A program made the position numbers and the translations under genes. From the NCBI RefSeq assembly GCF_014650455.1, contig NZ_BMUZ01000003.1, forward strand, positions 310,001-374,000: a DNA stretch of 64,000 nt, given 5' to 3'. Below, piece by piece: positions 17,225 through 26,197 of the stretch. Position 1 is the first letter of the stretch, and each line of letters starts with the position of its first letter. The notes beneath the pieces are model-generated. The model searched no databases, was not told where the DNA came from, and was given only the letters and a program-made list of their open reading frames with translations. Origin of the DNA: Streptomyces xanthochromogenes (GTDB lineage Bacteria; Actinomycetota; Actinomycetes; Streptomycetales; Streptomycetaceae).

Positions 17225-18163
17225 ATGGCCTCCATGAAGACCATCGCCTTCCCCCAGACCGAGCTGCGGGCCTCCAACGTCATCCTGGGCCTGATGCGCA
17301 TCGCCGAACTCGAGGACGAGGACATCCGCACCCTCTACGGCAGCGCGCGGGACGCCGGTATCAACACCTTTGATCACGCCGACATCTACGGACCCTCTCG
17401 CCACGCATGCGAGGAGCGCTTCGGACAGGCCGTCAAACTCTCCGCCGCCGAGCGGGAGTCGATCGTCATCCAGAGCAAGGTGGGCATCCGGTCGGGCTAC
17501 TTCGACTTCTCGAAGGAGCACATCGTGCGCACCGTCGAGGAGTCGCTGGCGGCTCTGCGCACCGACTACCTCGACGTCCTGATGTTGCACCGCCCCGACA
17601 CCCTCGTCGAGCCCGCGGAGGTGGCCGAGGCCTTCGACGAGTTGCACGCGGCCGGGAAGGTCGTGAACTTCGGGGTCTCCAACCACACGCCCGGACAGAT
17701 CGAGCTGCTCAAGACCGCGGTGCAGCGGCCGCTGGTGGCCAATCAGGTGCAACTGAGCATCACGCACTGCCCGTTGATCGCCACCGGGATCGCCGCGAAC
17801 ATGGCCGGGCTCGACCAGTCGGTCGACCGCGACAACGGCCTGCTCGACTACGCACGGCTGCACGGCATGACGCTGCAGGCCTGGTCGCCGTTCCAGAAGG
17901 GGTTCTTCGACGGAGTCTTCATCGGCGACGTCGAGCACTACCCGGAGCTGAATTCCGTTCTCGACGAACTGGCTGCGGCCTACGGTGTGACGCCGACGGG
18001 TATCGCCGTCGCATGGATCACCCGCCACCCGGCGAACATGCAGGTGGTACTGGGCACCACCAATCCGGGCCGGGTCGCCGAGTCGGCGGCGGGCTCGGAC
18101 ATCCCGCTCACCCGCGAGGAGTGGTACCGCCTCTTCAGCGCCGCCGGCCATGTGATCCCCTGA
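17225..18163 (+). CDS. Aldo/keto reductase (YdhF-like)
   Basis: A 312-residue TIM-barrel oxidoreductase. It has the family tetrad in order: Asp-Tyr in FDHADIYGPSRHACEERFGQ, Lys in IVIQSKVGIR, and His in DVLMLHRPDTLVEP. VNFGVSNHTPGQIELL and VLGTTNPGRV are the C-terminal NADPH-binding elements. The strongest resemblance is to the YdhF-type reductases of bacteria. ATGs at 17225 and 17234 are both possible. It ends at a strong hairpin. Substrate probably a small carbonyl compound; unknown. Confidence 0.92.
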   Translation: MASMKTIAFPQTELRASNVILGLMRIAELEDEDIRTLYGSARDAGINTFDHADIYGPSRHACEERFGQAVKLSAAERESIVIQSKVGIRSGYFDFSKEHIVRTVEESLAALRTDYLDVLMLHRPDTLVEPAEVAEAFDELHAAGKVVNFGVSNHTPGQIELLKTAVQRPLVANQVQLSITHCPLIATGIAANMAGLDQSVDRDNGLLDYARLHGMTLQAWSPFQKGFFDGVFIGDVEHYPELNSVLDELAAAYGVTPTGIAVAWITRHPANMQVVLGTTNPGRVAESAAGSDIPLTREEWYRLFSAAGHVIP

Positions 18164-18176
18164 TCGGCCGCCGACT

Positions 18177-18206
18177 GACGGCGGCGAGGATCTCCTCGCC
18201 GCCGTC
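18177..18206 (+). terminator. Hairpin terminator after the aldo/keto reductase
   Basis: GACGGCGGCGAGGA (18177-18190) pairs with TCCTCGCCGCCGTC (18193-18206), a near-continuous GC-rich stem starting 13 bp after the stop codon. Confidence 0.75.
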
Positions 18207-18326
18207 CGCCCGCGCCTGCACGCCCCGATTCACGCCTGCCCGACTCTGTCCCGGAGCGTTGAGGGCGGAGACCATGTACGTGAGGGACGGGCCACGAGGC
18301 ATGGATGACAGACCGGGAGAGCCGAC

Positions 18327-18968
18327 TTGACCAACGAGGACAACAACCCCCACCAGCCTGCTCGGGCGCTGTTCGATGTGCTGGGCCTCTCCTACGAGAA
18401 GGCGTTTGCCGCATCGGAGGCGCACCACGCGTCATTGCGATGGCTGCTCGGCGAGATGGCGCCCCGAAGCCGCGTGCTGGACGTAGGGAGCGGGACGGGC
18501 CGCCCCACCGCGGAGACGCTCTCGGCCGCCGGCCACGATGTGCTCGGCATCGACATCTCCCCCGTCATGGTCAAGATCGCCACCCGGCACGTACCGGAAG
18601 CCGAATTCCGGTGCGCGGACATCCATGCCGTTCCGTTGGACGACGCTTCTTTCGACGCCGTATGCCTGTACTTCTCCCTGCTCCAGATGTCGCGCGAGGA
18701 ACAGGCCCGTCTCGTGACCCGGCTCGTACGTGCGGTGCGACCCGGCGGCCACATGGTCCTGGCGACCGTCCCCGTGGACGTCGAGGGGGTTGAGGTCGTC
18801 TTCATGGATCAGCCCGTACGCGCGACGAGCTTCGGCCGCGACGACTTCATCGCGATGATCACCCGCGCGGGCCTGACCGTCCAGGCCGAGCGATCCCTCA
18901 TGTTCACCCCGTCCCGCCCCGGTGCCGAACCGGAACCACACCTCTTCCTGCACTGCCGACGCGACTGA
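18327..18968 (+). CDS. Class I SAM-dependent methyltransferase
   Basis: A 213-residue protein starting at TTG 18327, seven bases after GGGAG. Motif I is VLDVGSGTGRPTAETL with the acidic GIDISPVMV at strand 2, then ADIHAVPLDDASFDAVCLYF and VRAVRPGGHMVLATVP, the usual order of a Methyltransf_11-type enzyme. The length is that of a single catalytic domain. It stands alone between two terminators/convergent genes; the substrate cannot be inferred. Confidence 0.9.
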   Translation: MTNEDNNPHQPARALFDVLGLSYEKAFAASEAHHASLRWLLGEMAPRSRVLDVGSGTGRPTAETLSAAGHDVLGIDISPVMVKIATRHVPEAEFRCADIHAVPLDDASFDAVCLYFSLLQMSREEQARLVTRLVRAVRPGGHMVLATVPVDVEGVEVVFMDQPVRATSFGRDDFIAMITRAGLTVQAERSLMFTPSRPGAEPEPHLFLHCRRD

Positions 18969-19003
18969 ATGCCCAGCACCTCCGGGAGCCGTCAGTCCGT
19001 GGA

Positions 19004-20236
19004 TCAGGTCGCGTGCACGGCGGCCAACTGGGCTTCGGTGTAGCCGAGTTCCTTCAGCACCTCGTCGGTGTGCTGGCCCAGCTCGGGGCAGTGGCGCCGT
19101 AGTGAGGTGGGCGTGTCCGAGAAGGCCAGCGGGCTGCCGATGAGTCGGTACAGGCCCTCGGTGGGGTGTTCGCTGACGGCGAGCATTCCGCCCTCGGCCC
19201 AGTACTCGTGCTCGCCGGCCCGGTCGAGGTCCAGGACGGGGGCGAAGGGGATGCTGGCGTCCGCGCAGAAGCTCTCCCACTCCTGTGTGGTGCGCTCGGG
19301 AGTGTGCCGTCCGATGAGTTCGTAGAGTTCGCCGATGTGCTCGCTCATGCTGGCACGGTCGGCGAAGCGCGGGTCGTCGCCGAGATCCGTCCGGCCGACC
19401 TCGGCGAAGAAGTCGCGCACGTTGGCGATGGAGTACGGCAGGATGCAGGCGTAGCCGTCCTTCGTGGGCAGGGCCTCGTGGCCCGGGGCCAGGGAGCGAG
19501 GGAATCCGACATCGCCGTGCGGCGGCTCGAAGGCGCGTCCGCCGATGTGTTCCAGCAGGGTGAAGGCGAACATGGTGTCGGCCATGGGTACTTCGACCTG
19601 CTGGCCGCGGCCGGTGCGCACTCGGGCCAGCAGCGCCGCCATGACGCCCTGGACGATGGCCAGGCCGCAGACTTTGTCCGCCAGGACGGTGGGGACGTAG
19701 GAGGGCTTGCCGGTGGCGCGGCGCATCAGGTCCACCATGCCGGAAGTGGACTGGATCACCTCGTCGTAGGCGGCCCGGTCGGCGTAGCGGCTGTCGGTGC
19801 GGAAGCCGGCGGCCTGGCAGTACACCAGGCTGGGGTTGGCCTCGGCCAGATCGTCGTATGTCAGGCCGAGCTTCTTGAGTGCGCGCGGGCGCATGTTGGT
19901 GATGAGCACGTCGGCGTCGGCGATGATGTCGAGCGCTGCCCGATGCCCTGCCGGGCTCTTCAGATTCAGGGCGGCCGAGCGTTTGTTGCGGTTGAGGTTG
20001 AGCATCAGGGCGCCGATGCCGTTCTCCCGGCGCTTGTGGAGCTGGCGCATCACATCGCCCACAGGTGGTTCGATTTTGACGACGTCGGCGCCGAGGTCAC
20101 CGAGGATGCGTGCGGCGTAAGGGCCCATGACGACGCTCGCCAGGTCGACGACGCGGATGCCGTCCAAGGGGCCCGGCGTCGCGTCGTCCGTGGTCGCCGT
20201 GTGGCCGGCGCTCTGCCGGAGAGTGCTGTCGGACAT
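19004..20236 (-). CDS. CaiB/BaiF family III CoA-transferase
   Basis: A 410-residue enzyme with LDGIRVVDLASVVMGPYAARI, LGDLGADVVKIEPP, NRNKRSAALNL and the catalytic Asp region YDEVIQSTSGMVDLM typical of the family. ATG 20236 was chosen because it precedes the conserved domain closely and has AAGGGA upstream; the frame stays open another 63 codons through a tandem repeat. It is downstream of and on the same strand as a glutaryl-CoA-dehydrogenase-like gene, so the pair may activate a dicarboxylic acid with CoA and then oxidise it. The acyl donor and acceptor are not known. Confidence 0.9.
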   Translation of the reverse strand: MSDSTLRQSAGHTATTDDATPGPLDGIRVVDLASVVMGPYAARILGDLGADVVKIEPPVGDVMRQLHKRRENGIGALMLNLNRNKRSAALNLKSPAGHRAALDIIADADVLITNMRPRALKKLGLTYDDLAEANPSLVYCQAAGFRTDSRYADRAAYDEVIQSTSGMVDLMRRATGKPSYVPTVLADKVCGLAIVQGVMAALLARVRTGRGQQVEVPMADTMFAFTLLEHIGGRAFEPPHGDVGFPRSLAPGHEALPTKDGYACILPYSIANVRDFFAEVGRTDLGDDPRFADRASMSEHIGELYELIGRHTPERTTQEWESFCADASIPFAPVLDLDRAGEHEYWAEGGMLAVSEHPTEGLYRLIGSPLAFSDTPTSLRRHCPELGQHTDEVLKELGYTEAQLAAVHAT

Positions 20237-20239
20237 GTG

Positions 20240-20420
20240 GAGCGTCCCTTCGTGGGTGCGTCTCGTGCCGGTGCGTGTGTCCCGTGCCGGTGGGTGTGTC
20301 CCGGCCGGCGTTCGCGTCTCGGCGGGTTCGCACGCCTTGGCCGGTAAGTGCGTTTCGGCGGACACGTGCGTCTCGGCGGGTTCGTAAGCCTCGACCAGTA
20401 CACGCCTCGGGCCCGGTGCG
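20240..20420. repeat. Degenerate 18-bp tandem repeats
   Basis: Read on the minus strand, the region gives successive six-residue units such as PAETHV, SAETHL, PAKACE, PAETRT, PAGTHP and PARDTR, which shows an 18-bp unit repeated about seven times with drift. It fills the space between the dehydrogenase and the CoA-transferase. The frame is open and joins the CoA-transferase, so it could be a repeat-bearing N-terminal extension, but a ribosome site favours the start at 20236. Confidence 0.65.
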
Positions 20421-20459
20421 TACACCTCGGCCAGGACGACGTGCTTCGCGGCGGGCGTA

Positions 20460-21695
20460 TCAGACGAAGGCGCTGATACCGGTTGCGGCGCGTCCGACGA
20501 TCAGCGAGTTCATTTCGCGGGTGCCCTCGTAGGAGTAGAGGGCCTCGGCATCCGCCCAGAACCGGGCGACGTCATGGTCGAGGAGAATGCCGTTGCCGCC
20601 CAGGAGTTCACGGGCCCAGGACACCGTCTCGCGGGTGCGGGTAGTGCTGAACATCTTTGCCAGCGAGGCCTGTTGGTCGGTGAGCCGGCCTTCGTTCTGA
20701 AGCTGCGCGGCCCGTACGTTGAGTGTCTGGCAGGCGGTGATGTTGGCGAGCATCTGGGCGAGCTTGTCCTGGACTAGCTGGAAGGCTGCGATGGGCTTGC
20801 CGAACTGCTCCCGGTCCAGGGCGTACTGCCGCGCGGCCTCATAGGCACCCATCGCACAGCCCAGCGCGTTCCAGGACACTCCCAGCCGGGTGGTGCGCAG
20901 CACCTGGGCGGTGTCCCTGAAGGAGTGCGCCTCCTGAAGACGGTCGGCCTCGGGGACCCGGACGTCGTCGAGGCCGATTTCGGCGTTCTGCACCATGCGC
21001 AGCGACACCTTGCCTTCGATCTTCTCGGGTGTGAAGCCGTCCGCTTCCTTGTGTACGACGAAGCCCTTGACCTGGTCGTCGGCCTCGTCCTTGGCCCAGA
21101 CCACGATGAGATCCGCGAAGGTGGCGTTGCCGATCCACTTCTTGCGGCCGTTGAGGATCCAGGTGTCTCCCTCACGACGGGCGGTGGTCGTCAGCCCCTG
21201 GGAGGCACCGGAGCCCACATCGGGTTCGGTGAGGGCGAAGGCGGCGATCTTCTTCCACTGGACCAGTTCGGGAATCCAGCGCTGCTTCTGCTCCTCCGAG
21301 CCGCACAGCATGATCGTGGCGATGCCAAGGCCGCTGTGGACCCCGAAGAAGGTGGCGAAGGAAGGGTCGACGCGGGCGATTTCCATGCTGATCATGCCTG
21401 CGACCAGGGCTCCCCGGCCTGCGCAGCCGTAACCGTCGAACTGGATCCCGGCAATGTCCAGATCGCGCAGGCCCTCGATGAGGTGGTGGGGGAACTCGGC
21501 CTTGGCCCACTGGTCGTTGACGACAGGGCGGACGTGGTCCAGCAGCCAGCCGCGTACCGTGTCCAAGCGCTTCCGGTCGTCCGGTTCGAGCATGTCCTTG
21601 ATGTCGTAGAAATCGGCCTCCACAGCGCCGGGGTCCGCCGCGTGAACGCGTACGGGACGAGCGCCGTGGTCTGCGGAAGCGGTCTGCTGGGTCAT
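20460..21695 (-). CDS. Acyl-CoA dehydrogenase, glutaryl-CoA dehydrogenase-like
   Basis: A 411-residue flavoenzyme. Acyl-CoA dehydrogenase signatures are AFALTEPDVGSGAS, ADLIVVWAKDEADDQ, IEGKVSLRMVQNAEI, ARQYALDREQFGKPIAAFQL and the catalytic Glu in YSYEGTREMNSLIVGR followed by ATGISAF. The last segments match glutaryl-CoA dehydrogenases more than medium-chain enzymes. ATG 21695 has AGAGGA eight bases upstream. It likely feeds electrons to ETF and, with the downstream CoA-transferase, may degrade glutarate or a similar acid. A plain acyl-CoA dehydrogenase role cannot be excluded. Confidence 0.9.
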   Translation of the reverse strand: MTQQTASADHGARPVRVHAADPGAVEADFYDIKDMLEPDDRKRLDTVRGWLLDHVRPVVNDQWAKAEFPHHLIEGLRDLDIAGIQFDGYGCAGRGALVAGMISMEIARVDPSFATFFGVHSGLGIATIMLCGSEEQKQRWIPELVQWKKIAAFALTEPDVGSGASQGLTTTARREGDTWILNGRKKWIGNATFADLIVVWAKDEADDQVKGFVVHKEADGFTPEKIEGKVSLRMVQNAEIGLDDVRVPEADRLQEAHSFRDTAQVLRTTRLGVSWNALGCAMGAYEAARQYALDREQFGKPIAAFQLVQDKLAQMLANITACQTLNVRAAQLQNEGRLTDQQASLAKMFSTTRTRETVSWARELLGGNGILLDHDVARFWADAEALYSYEGTREMNSLIVGRAATGISAFV

Positions 21696-22034
21696 CAGGC
21701 GTCCTCTTCTCGGTCGATGATGGGAATGGCCACCGGTCACGGGTGGCACCTGTCACCGGTCACTGGTGGCACTGGCCGTGCTCGCGGCAGGGCGCGGCGC
21801 GCAGGAGGCCGCCCAAGGCAGGCGGCGGAGCCTGGATTTCGTGGCGGTGCGGCATGAACAGTGCCTCGCTGTCGCGATCATCCACTATTTGCAGTATGCA
21901 TCTTTCTGGTTGCCGTTCTGCGCGTGATCAAACCCGGTGAGTGCCGTGCTGCGGTCGCCCTGCTCCGAGGGCTTCGAGATGCTCCCCGTACCGCGGCACC
22001 GTCCACGCGAGCGGCGTGAGACTAGGCTGCGAAG
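21696..22034. other. Divergent promoter region
   Basis: About 340 bp between divergent genes. It carries a direct repeat at 21731-21775 and a lower-G+C stretch near 21880-21915 (TTTGCAGTATGCATCTTTC) that may be a promoter. No gene is seen. Confidence 0.45.
21731..21775. repeat. Two 22-23 bp direct repeats, operator candidate
   Basis: CACCGGTCACGGGTGGCACC and CACCGGTCACTGGTGGCACT stand side by side, 23 bp apart, 36 bp upstream of the acyl-CoA dehydrogenase start. Each contains an imperfect dyad around CCGGT. Two helical turns of spacing suit cooperative binding of a regulator such as TetR or GntR type. Confidence 0.5.
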
Positions 22035-22895
22035 ATGACCTCACTCCCCCGCCTGGGCAGGCGTTGCCACGACTCCCTCAATCCGTTGCACTCCCAGATC
22101 TATTTCGCGCCCGAGGCGGAAAGGGAGTTCACCGCGGTCGGTCTTGAGCCGGGCCGCATGTCGTACTTCGCGGGGCGCTCGGCGGCGATGGGCGCCGTCG
22201 GAGCGGGCGTGGTGGCGGCAACGTTCTACAACTTCAGCCCGACCCTCGTGGCCCGCCACCTGCCGCGCGCCTGGGAGCTGGCCTCACCTGAGGCGGTACT
22301 CGGCGCCCGGCTGGCGACAGCGGACGCTTCCCTGCGGCGCCTTCTCGGCGAGAGCATCGCCGACGATCCCGACGTAGCGGCAGCCGCCGAGCTGGCCGCC
22401 ACGGCTGCCGAGGCGTGCGGGGTCTCGGGGCGTCCCCTGTATGCGTCGCACGCCGCGCTGCCCAGGCCCGAGCGGCCCCACCTGGCGCTGTGGCACTCCA
22501 TCACCCTGCTGCGCGAGCACCGCGGCGACGGTCACCTGGTGGCCCTGGCTGCGGCAGGGCTCGACGGCTTGGAGGCCCTGGTGACTCACACCGCGACCGG
22601 CAACGGCTTCACGGTGGAGTTCGCCTGCTCCAGCCGCGGCTGGAGCAAGGCCGACTGGGAGGCGGCACAGGCGCGACTGGCCGACCGCGGTCTGCTCGAC
22701 GCCGAGGGCGCCCTGACCCCCCGGGGCGAGGAACTGCGCCGCGAGGTGGAGGAGATGACCGATCGACTGGCCGCGGCACCCTACGCACACCTCGGCGAGC
22801 CGGGGATTGAGCGTCTCACCGAGATCGGAGGCCGCCTGACCGGCCAGGCCCTGTCCGCGGGGGCGTTCCCGCCGGGAGTCTTCGTCCGACGTTAG
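22035..22895 (+). CDS. SCO6745-family helix-turn-helix-like protein
   Basis: A 286-residue protein. It looks like the streptomycete SCO6745/SalK-like family: an N-terminal helical part with FAPEAEREFTAVGLEPGRMS and YFAGRSAAMGAVGAGVVAATFYNF, an RPLYASHAALP segment, and a C-terminal winged-helix-like portion (SSRGWSKADWEAAQARLADRGLLDAEGALT). The family is of unknown biochemical role. It stands alone downstream of a divergent promoter region. Confidence 0.75.
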   Translation: MTSLPRLGRRCHDSLNPLHSQIYFAPEAEREFTAVGLEPGRMSYFAGRSAAMGAVGAGVVAATFYNFSPTLVARHLPRAWELASPEAVLGARLATADASLRRLLGESIADDPDVAAAAELAATAAEACGVSGRPLYASHAALPRPERPHLALWHSITLLREHRGDGHLVALAAAGLDGLEALVTHTATGNGFTVEFACSSRGWSKADWEAAQARLADRGLLDAEGALTPRGEELRREVEEMTDRLAAAPYAHLGEPGIERLTEIGGRLTGQALSAGAFPPGVFVRR

Positions 22896-23400
22896 GGTGC
22901 GCGGCGGTTCAACCCGTCGATGGGATGTTCCCTGGGCCTGCTGTCCCTCCAGTGCGGGTCGTCTGGTACCGATCTCGTGGTGGGCCGGTCGGACGCTACG
23001 ACGTGCGCCTGCGACCAGGAGCAGGCCCACGTCGTAGCGTCCGACCGGGCGGTGCTTCGATCCTGGTAGGATTCCGGGACCGGGCCGGAAGTGGTTCGAC
23101 ACCACCGGCCCGCGTCCTTGGCGTGCAGATGTCGGAACCCTGGGCGGACCCGGGCCGGGGTGAGCCTGGGGGAACACCGCCCGCTACGGGTCGGCATGAG
23201 GCACCCGCGGGGACTGCCAGAACTCGCCCCGGGGCATGGGAAGTTGGAACGACGGAGTGCGATGAGCTACCGGCGGGGCACGATGGTTGTCCCGGACGGC
23301 CAATCGGCGGCATTCCGTTAGCCGGTGCGTCCGGCGGGCCACGATCATTTCTGTGGCGTTCGGAGGTCGTACTGGCGAACCCATCAACGAGGAGAGCCTG
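22896..23400. other. Gene-free region with strong hairpins
   Basis: About 500 bp between two plus-strand genes. It contains the 28-bp-arm hairpin at 22985-23048 and a second inverted repeat, GGGCCG ... CGGCCC with GTGGT/ACCAC inside, around 23084-23115. Both strands have open frames here only because the sequence is palindromic. The DHFR-like gene's promoter should lie near 23280-23390. Confidence 0.5.
22985..23048. repeat. Very long hairpin, 28-bp arms
   Basis: Positions 22985-23012 and 23021-23048 are inverted copies of each other with one mismatch, around an 8-base loop (GACCAGGA). This is far longer than the terminators elsewhere in the window. It sits 90 bp after the SCO6745-like gene, so it may end transcription, but the length also suggests a mobile-element relic or palindromic unit. 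Confidence 0.85.
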
Positions 23401-23964
23401 ATGCGCAGCGTGACCTATTCGATGAACGTCTCACTCGACGGCTACATCGTCGGGCCGGACGGCAGCTTCGACTGGACGACGCCCGACGAGGAGGTCTTTC
23501 GCTTCGCCACTGAGGAGATTCGAGGCGTCGGCGTCCACCTGTTGGGACGACGGCTCTACGAGGCGATGTTGTACTGGGAGACGGCCGACCAGAATCCCTC
23601 GCTCGACTTCTCGACGCTCGAATTCGCCGCGCTCTGGAAGCCGCTCCCCAAGGTGGTGTTCTCCACCACGCTGTCGGCCGTGGAGGGCAACGCCCGCCTG
23701 GCCTCCCGCAGCCTGTCGGAGGAGATCGAGCGGTTGCGAGCGGAACCGGGCGACGGCGACATCGCGATCGGCGGCGCGACTCTCGCCGCCGAGGCGGCCG
23801 CGCTGGGCCTGATCGACGAATACCGGGCCAGGGTCCACCCGGTGCTGCTCGGAGGTGGCACCCCGTTCTTCCCGCGGCGTGAGCGCCGGGTCGATCTCGA
23901 ACTCGTCGAGACCCGGAACTTCAGCTCGCAAGTCGTCCACCTCCGCTACCGCGTGACGCGCTAG
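23401..23964 (+). CDS. DHFR-fold (RibD C-terminal-like) reductase
   Basis: A 187-residue protein with the family opening RSVTYSMNVSLDGYIVGPDG, the nucleotide-binding LLGRRLYEAMLYWE, VVFSTTLSAVEGNARL, IAIGGATLAAEAAALGLIDE and RVHPVLLGGGTPFFP. ATG 23401 follows GAGGAG by seven bases. Such proteins resemble dihydrofolate reductase and RibD C-terminal domains and probably bind NADPH, but their substrates are generally unknown. Two other members occur in this window (46548-47195 and 63880 onward). Confidence 0.88.
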   Translation: MRSVTYSMNVSLDGYIVGPDGSFDWTTPDEEVFRFATEEIRGVGVHLLGRRLYEAMLYWETADQNPSLDFSTLEFAALWKPLPKVVFSTTLSAVEGNARLASRSLSEEIERLRAEPGDGDIAIGGATLAAEAAALGLIDEYRARVHPVLLGGGTPFFPRRERRVDLELVETRNFSSQVVHLRYRVTR

Positions 23965-24438
23965 CCAGGCCCCGGAACCGAGCCAAGGCGTGACGGCTGC
24001 GCCTCGCCGCCCCGTCGCGGATCGCCGCTTGCGCAGAGGTTCTCCCCTGCGTCTACAGGTGCACGGTCCACGACAGCGGCCCGCACGAGAACCCGCGTTC
24101 CGGCACATCCCTGCCCGGCCGGCCCTCCCCTGCCGCGCCGCACCTGTCACCCGGTAATCCCTACCGTCCCGTACGTGTCGCCCGACCGCCCCCACCGTCC
24201 CCCTCCTGTCACCCGGCCGCCCCCACCGTCCCGCGTCCGTCCGGCACCGCCTGCTTCCTTCGAAGATGCGCCATTCAGTAGACCAACGCGCTGTCATTTC
24301 GGTTAATGCGCTTGTCGCGGGGCGATTCGGGCACGCGATGGGGGAAGCACCGTGTCGAGCGCCGCCGCCAGCAGTCCTGCCCGCCGGGCGGGAAGCACTC
24401 TCAGCGCGGGCGGCGCCGCGTCGTCCAGGAGGTCTTGC
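23965..24438. other. C-rich gap before the transaldolase gene
   Basis: About 470 bp. On the plus strand at 24140-24245 there is a degenerate C-rich repeat with the recurring CTGTCACCCGG and CGCCCCCACCGTCCC. The AT-richer stretch at 24260-24310 (CATTCAGTAGACCAACGCG, then TCATTTCGGTTAATGCG) is the likely promoter of tal-tkt. No gene seen. Confidence 0.4.
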
Positions 24439-26091
24439 ATGTCAGTTCCCGCCGGCTCCGGCCCGCTTGCCGCTCTGTCCGCTGCGGGAGTGTCGGTCTG
24501 GCTCGACGATCTTTCCCGTGAGCTCCTGGCCGGTGGTGAACTCGAGAAGCTGATCACGGACAAGCACGTAGTGGGCGTCACCACGAACCCCACCATCTTC
24601 GCCTCCGCGCTGTCCAAGGGAGACCGTTACAACCAGCAGCTGCGGCGCCTGGGCGACGAGGGCAGCAACGTCGACGACGCGGTCTTCGCCCTGACGACAG
24701 AGGACGTGCGGAACGGCTGCGACGCCTTCCGCGCCGTCCACGAGCGGACCGGGGGCGTGGACGGGCGCGTGTCCATCGAGGTGGACCCCCGGCTGGCCCA
24801 GGACGCCGACGCCACCGCCGCGCTGGCCCGCAAGCTGTGGGACGCGGTCGACCGACCCAACCTGTTCATCAAGATCCCCGCCACCCGCAAGGGGCTGAAG
24901 GCGATCACCGCAGTCGTCGCCGAGGGCATCAGCGTCAACGTCACGCTGATCTTCTCCCTCGACCGCTACCGCGAGGTGATGGACGCGTACCAGACCGGCC
25001 TGGAGTTGGCCCAGGCCGCCGGACGCGATCTGGCGGACATCCACTCGGTCGCCTCGTTCTTCGTCTCCCGCGTCGACAGCGAAGTCGACCGCAGGCTGGA
25101 GGCGCTCGGCATGTCCGAACTCAAGGGCCGGGCCGCGATCGCCAACGCCCGACTGGCCCACCAGGCGTCCGGGCAGATGCTCGCGCAGCCGCGCTGGCAG
25201 CGCCTCGCCTCGGCCGGAGCTCGTGTGCAGCGCCCGTTGTGGGCATCCACCGGGGTCAAGGACCCGTCCTATCCCGACACGATGTACGTCAGCGAACTCG
25301 TCATCCCGGGCACGGTGAACACCATGCCCGCCGCGACTCTGGACGCGTTCGCCGACCACGGCATCCTCCCCGCTCACGCACCGACCGAGGAGGACTTCGC
25401 GGCAGCCGCCGCCCACCTGGAGCAACTGCAACACGTCGGCGTCGACTTCACGGACGTCACCGAAACCCTGGAGCGCGAGGGGCTGACCAAGTTCGAGGTC
25501 AGCTGGGCCGAGCTGGGAGCGTCCGTACAGCGCGAAATGCACCCCGAGACCGGCCCCGCGGACGCTGGCGGTGGCGACGACGGCCACTCCGAGAGTGCCG
25601 CGCTGCTGGCGACCTACCTCGACGACCACTACACCGGCGCCACCGGCGGCCTGGAGCTGTTCCGGCGGGCCGCCGAAGCGCGTACGGACGCGGAAGGCCG
25701 AGCGGCGCTGACCGACCTCGCCCAGCAGGTCGACGAGGACCGCGAGTCGCTCGCCCGGATCATGGCGGACCTCGACCTGCCCAGGAGTCAGTCCAAGGCG
25801 GCCATCGGCTGGCTCGCCGAGAAGGCCGGCCGCCTCAAGACCAACGGCCACCTCTTCACCCGTTCCCCGCTCAGCGACGTCCTGGAAGCCGAGTCCATGC
25901 TGCTCGGAGTCCTGGGCAAGGCGGCCTGCTGGCGAACCCTGCGCGTCCTGGCCGAGTCCGACGCCCGCCTCTGCGCCGACGACCTGGACGTACTGCTGGA
26001 CCGCGCCGAGCAGCAGAGCGCCACCCTGGAGGAACTGCGCTCCACCGCGGCGGTCCGAGCACTGCTCCCCCAGCCCTCCCACACGCGGTGA
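24439..26091 (+). CDS. tal: Transaldolase with extra C-terminal helical domain
   Basis: A 550-residue protein starting at ATG 24439, six bases after a perfect AGGAGG. Residues 1-380 are an actinobacterial transaldolase: [18 protein letters not shown], the Schiff-base Lys145 in [49 protein letters not shown] and [20 protein letters not shown]. After an acidic Gly linker (about 371-385), residues 386-550 form a helical module ([20 protein letters not shown], then [20 protein letters not shown]) resembling a stand-alone actinobacterial protein of ferritin-like appearance. Normal transaldolase is about 370 residues, so this is a fusion. It transfers dihydroxyacetone units in the pentose phosphate pathway; transketolase follows 106 bp downstream. 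Confidence 0.93.
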   Translation: MSVPAGSGPLAALSAAGVSVWLDDLSRELLAGGELEKLITDKHVVGVTTNPTIFASALSKGDRYNQQLRRLGDEGSNVDDAVFALTTEDVRNGCDAFRAVHERTGGVDGRVSIEVDPRLAQDADATAALARKLWDAVDRPNLFIKIPATRKGLKAITAVVAEGISVNVTLIFSLDRYREVMDAYQTGLELAQAAGRDLADIHSVASFFVSRVDSEVDRRLEALGMSELKGRAAIANARLAHQASGQMLAQPRWQRLASAGARVQRPLWASTGVKDPSYPDTMYVSELVIPGTVNTMPAATLDAFADHGILPAHAPTEEDFAAAAAHLEQLQHVGVDFTDVTETLEREGLTKFEVSWAELGASVQREMHPETGPADAGGGDDGHSESAALLATYLDDHYTGATGGLELFRRAAEARTDAEGRAALTDLAQQVDEDRESLARIMADLDLPRSQSKAAIGWLAEKAGRLKTNGHLFTRSPLSDVLEAESMLLGVLGKAACWRTLRVLAESDARLCADDLDVLLDRAEQQSATLEELRSTAAVRALLPQPSHTR

Positions 26092-26197
26092 TGGCCGGCC
26101 GGAGTTCCGCCCACCACGACTCACACCGCAGCGAAGCTGCATCCGTCGGCGAGCGGCCAACAGAGCCCGTTCGCCTGCTCGACGAAGGAGTAGCGCC

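Noticed and set aside
20240..20420. CRISPR-like array
   Set aside because: The repeats are adjacent, degenerate, only 18 bp and have no spacers; no cas gene is near.
22985..23048. End of an insertion sequence
   Set aside because: No transposase gene or target-site repeat is visible near the hairpin, so it is listed only as a repeat.
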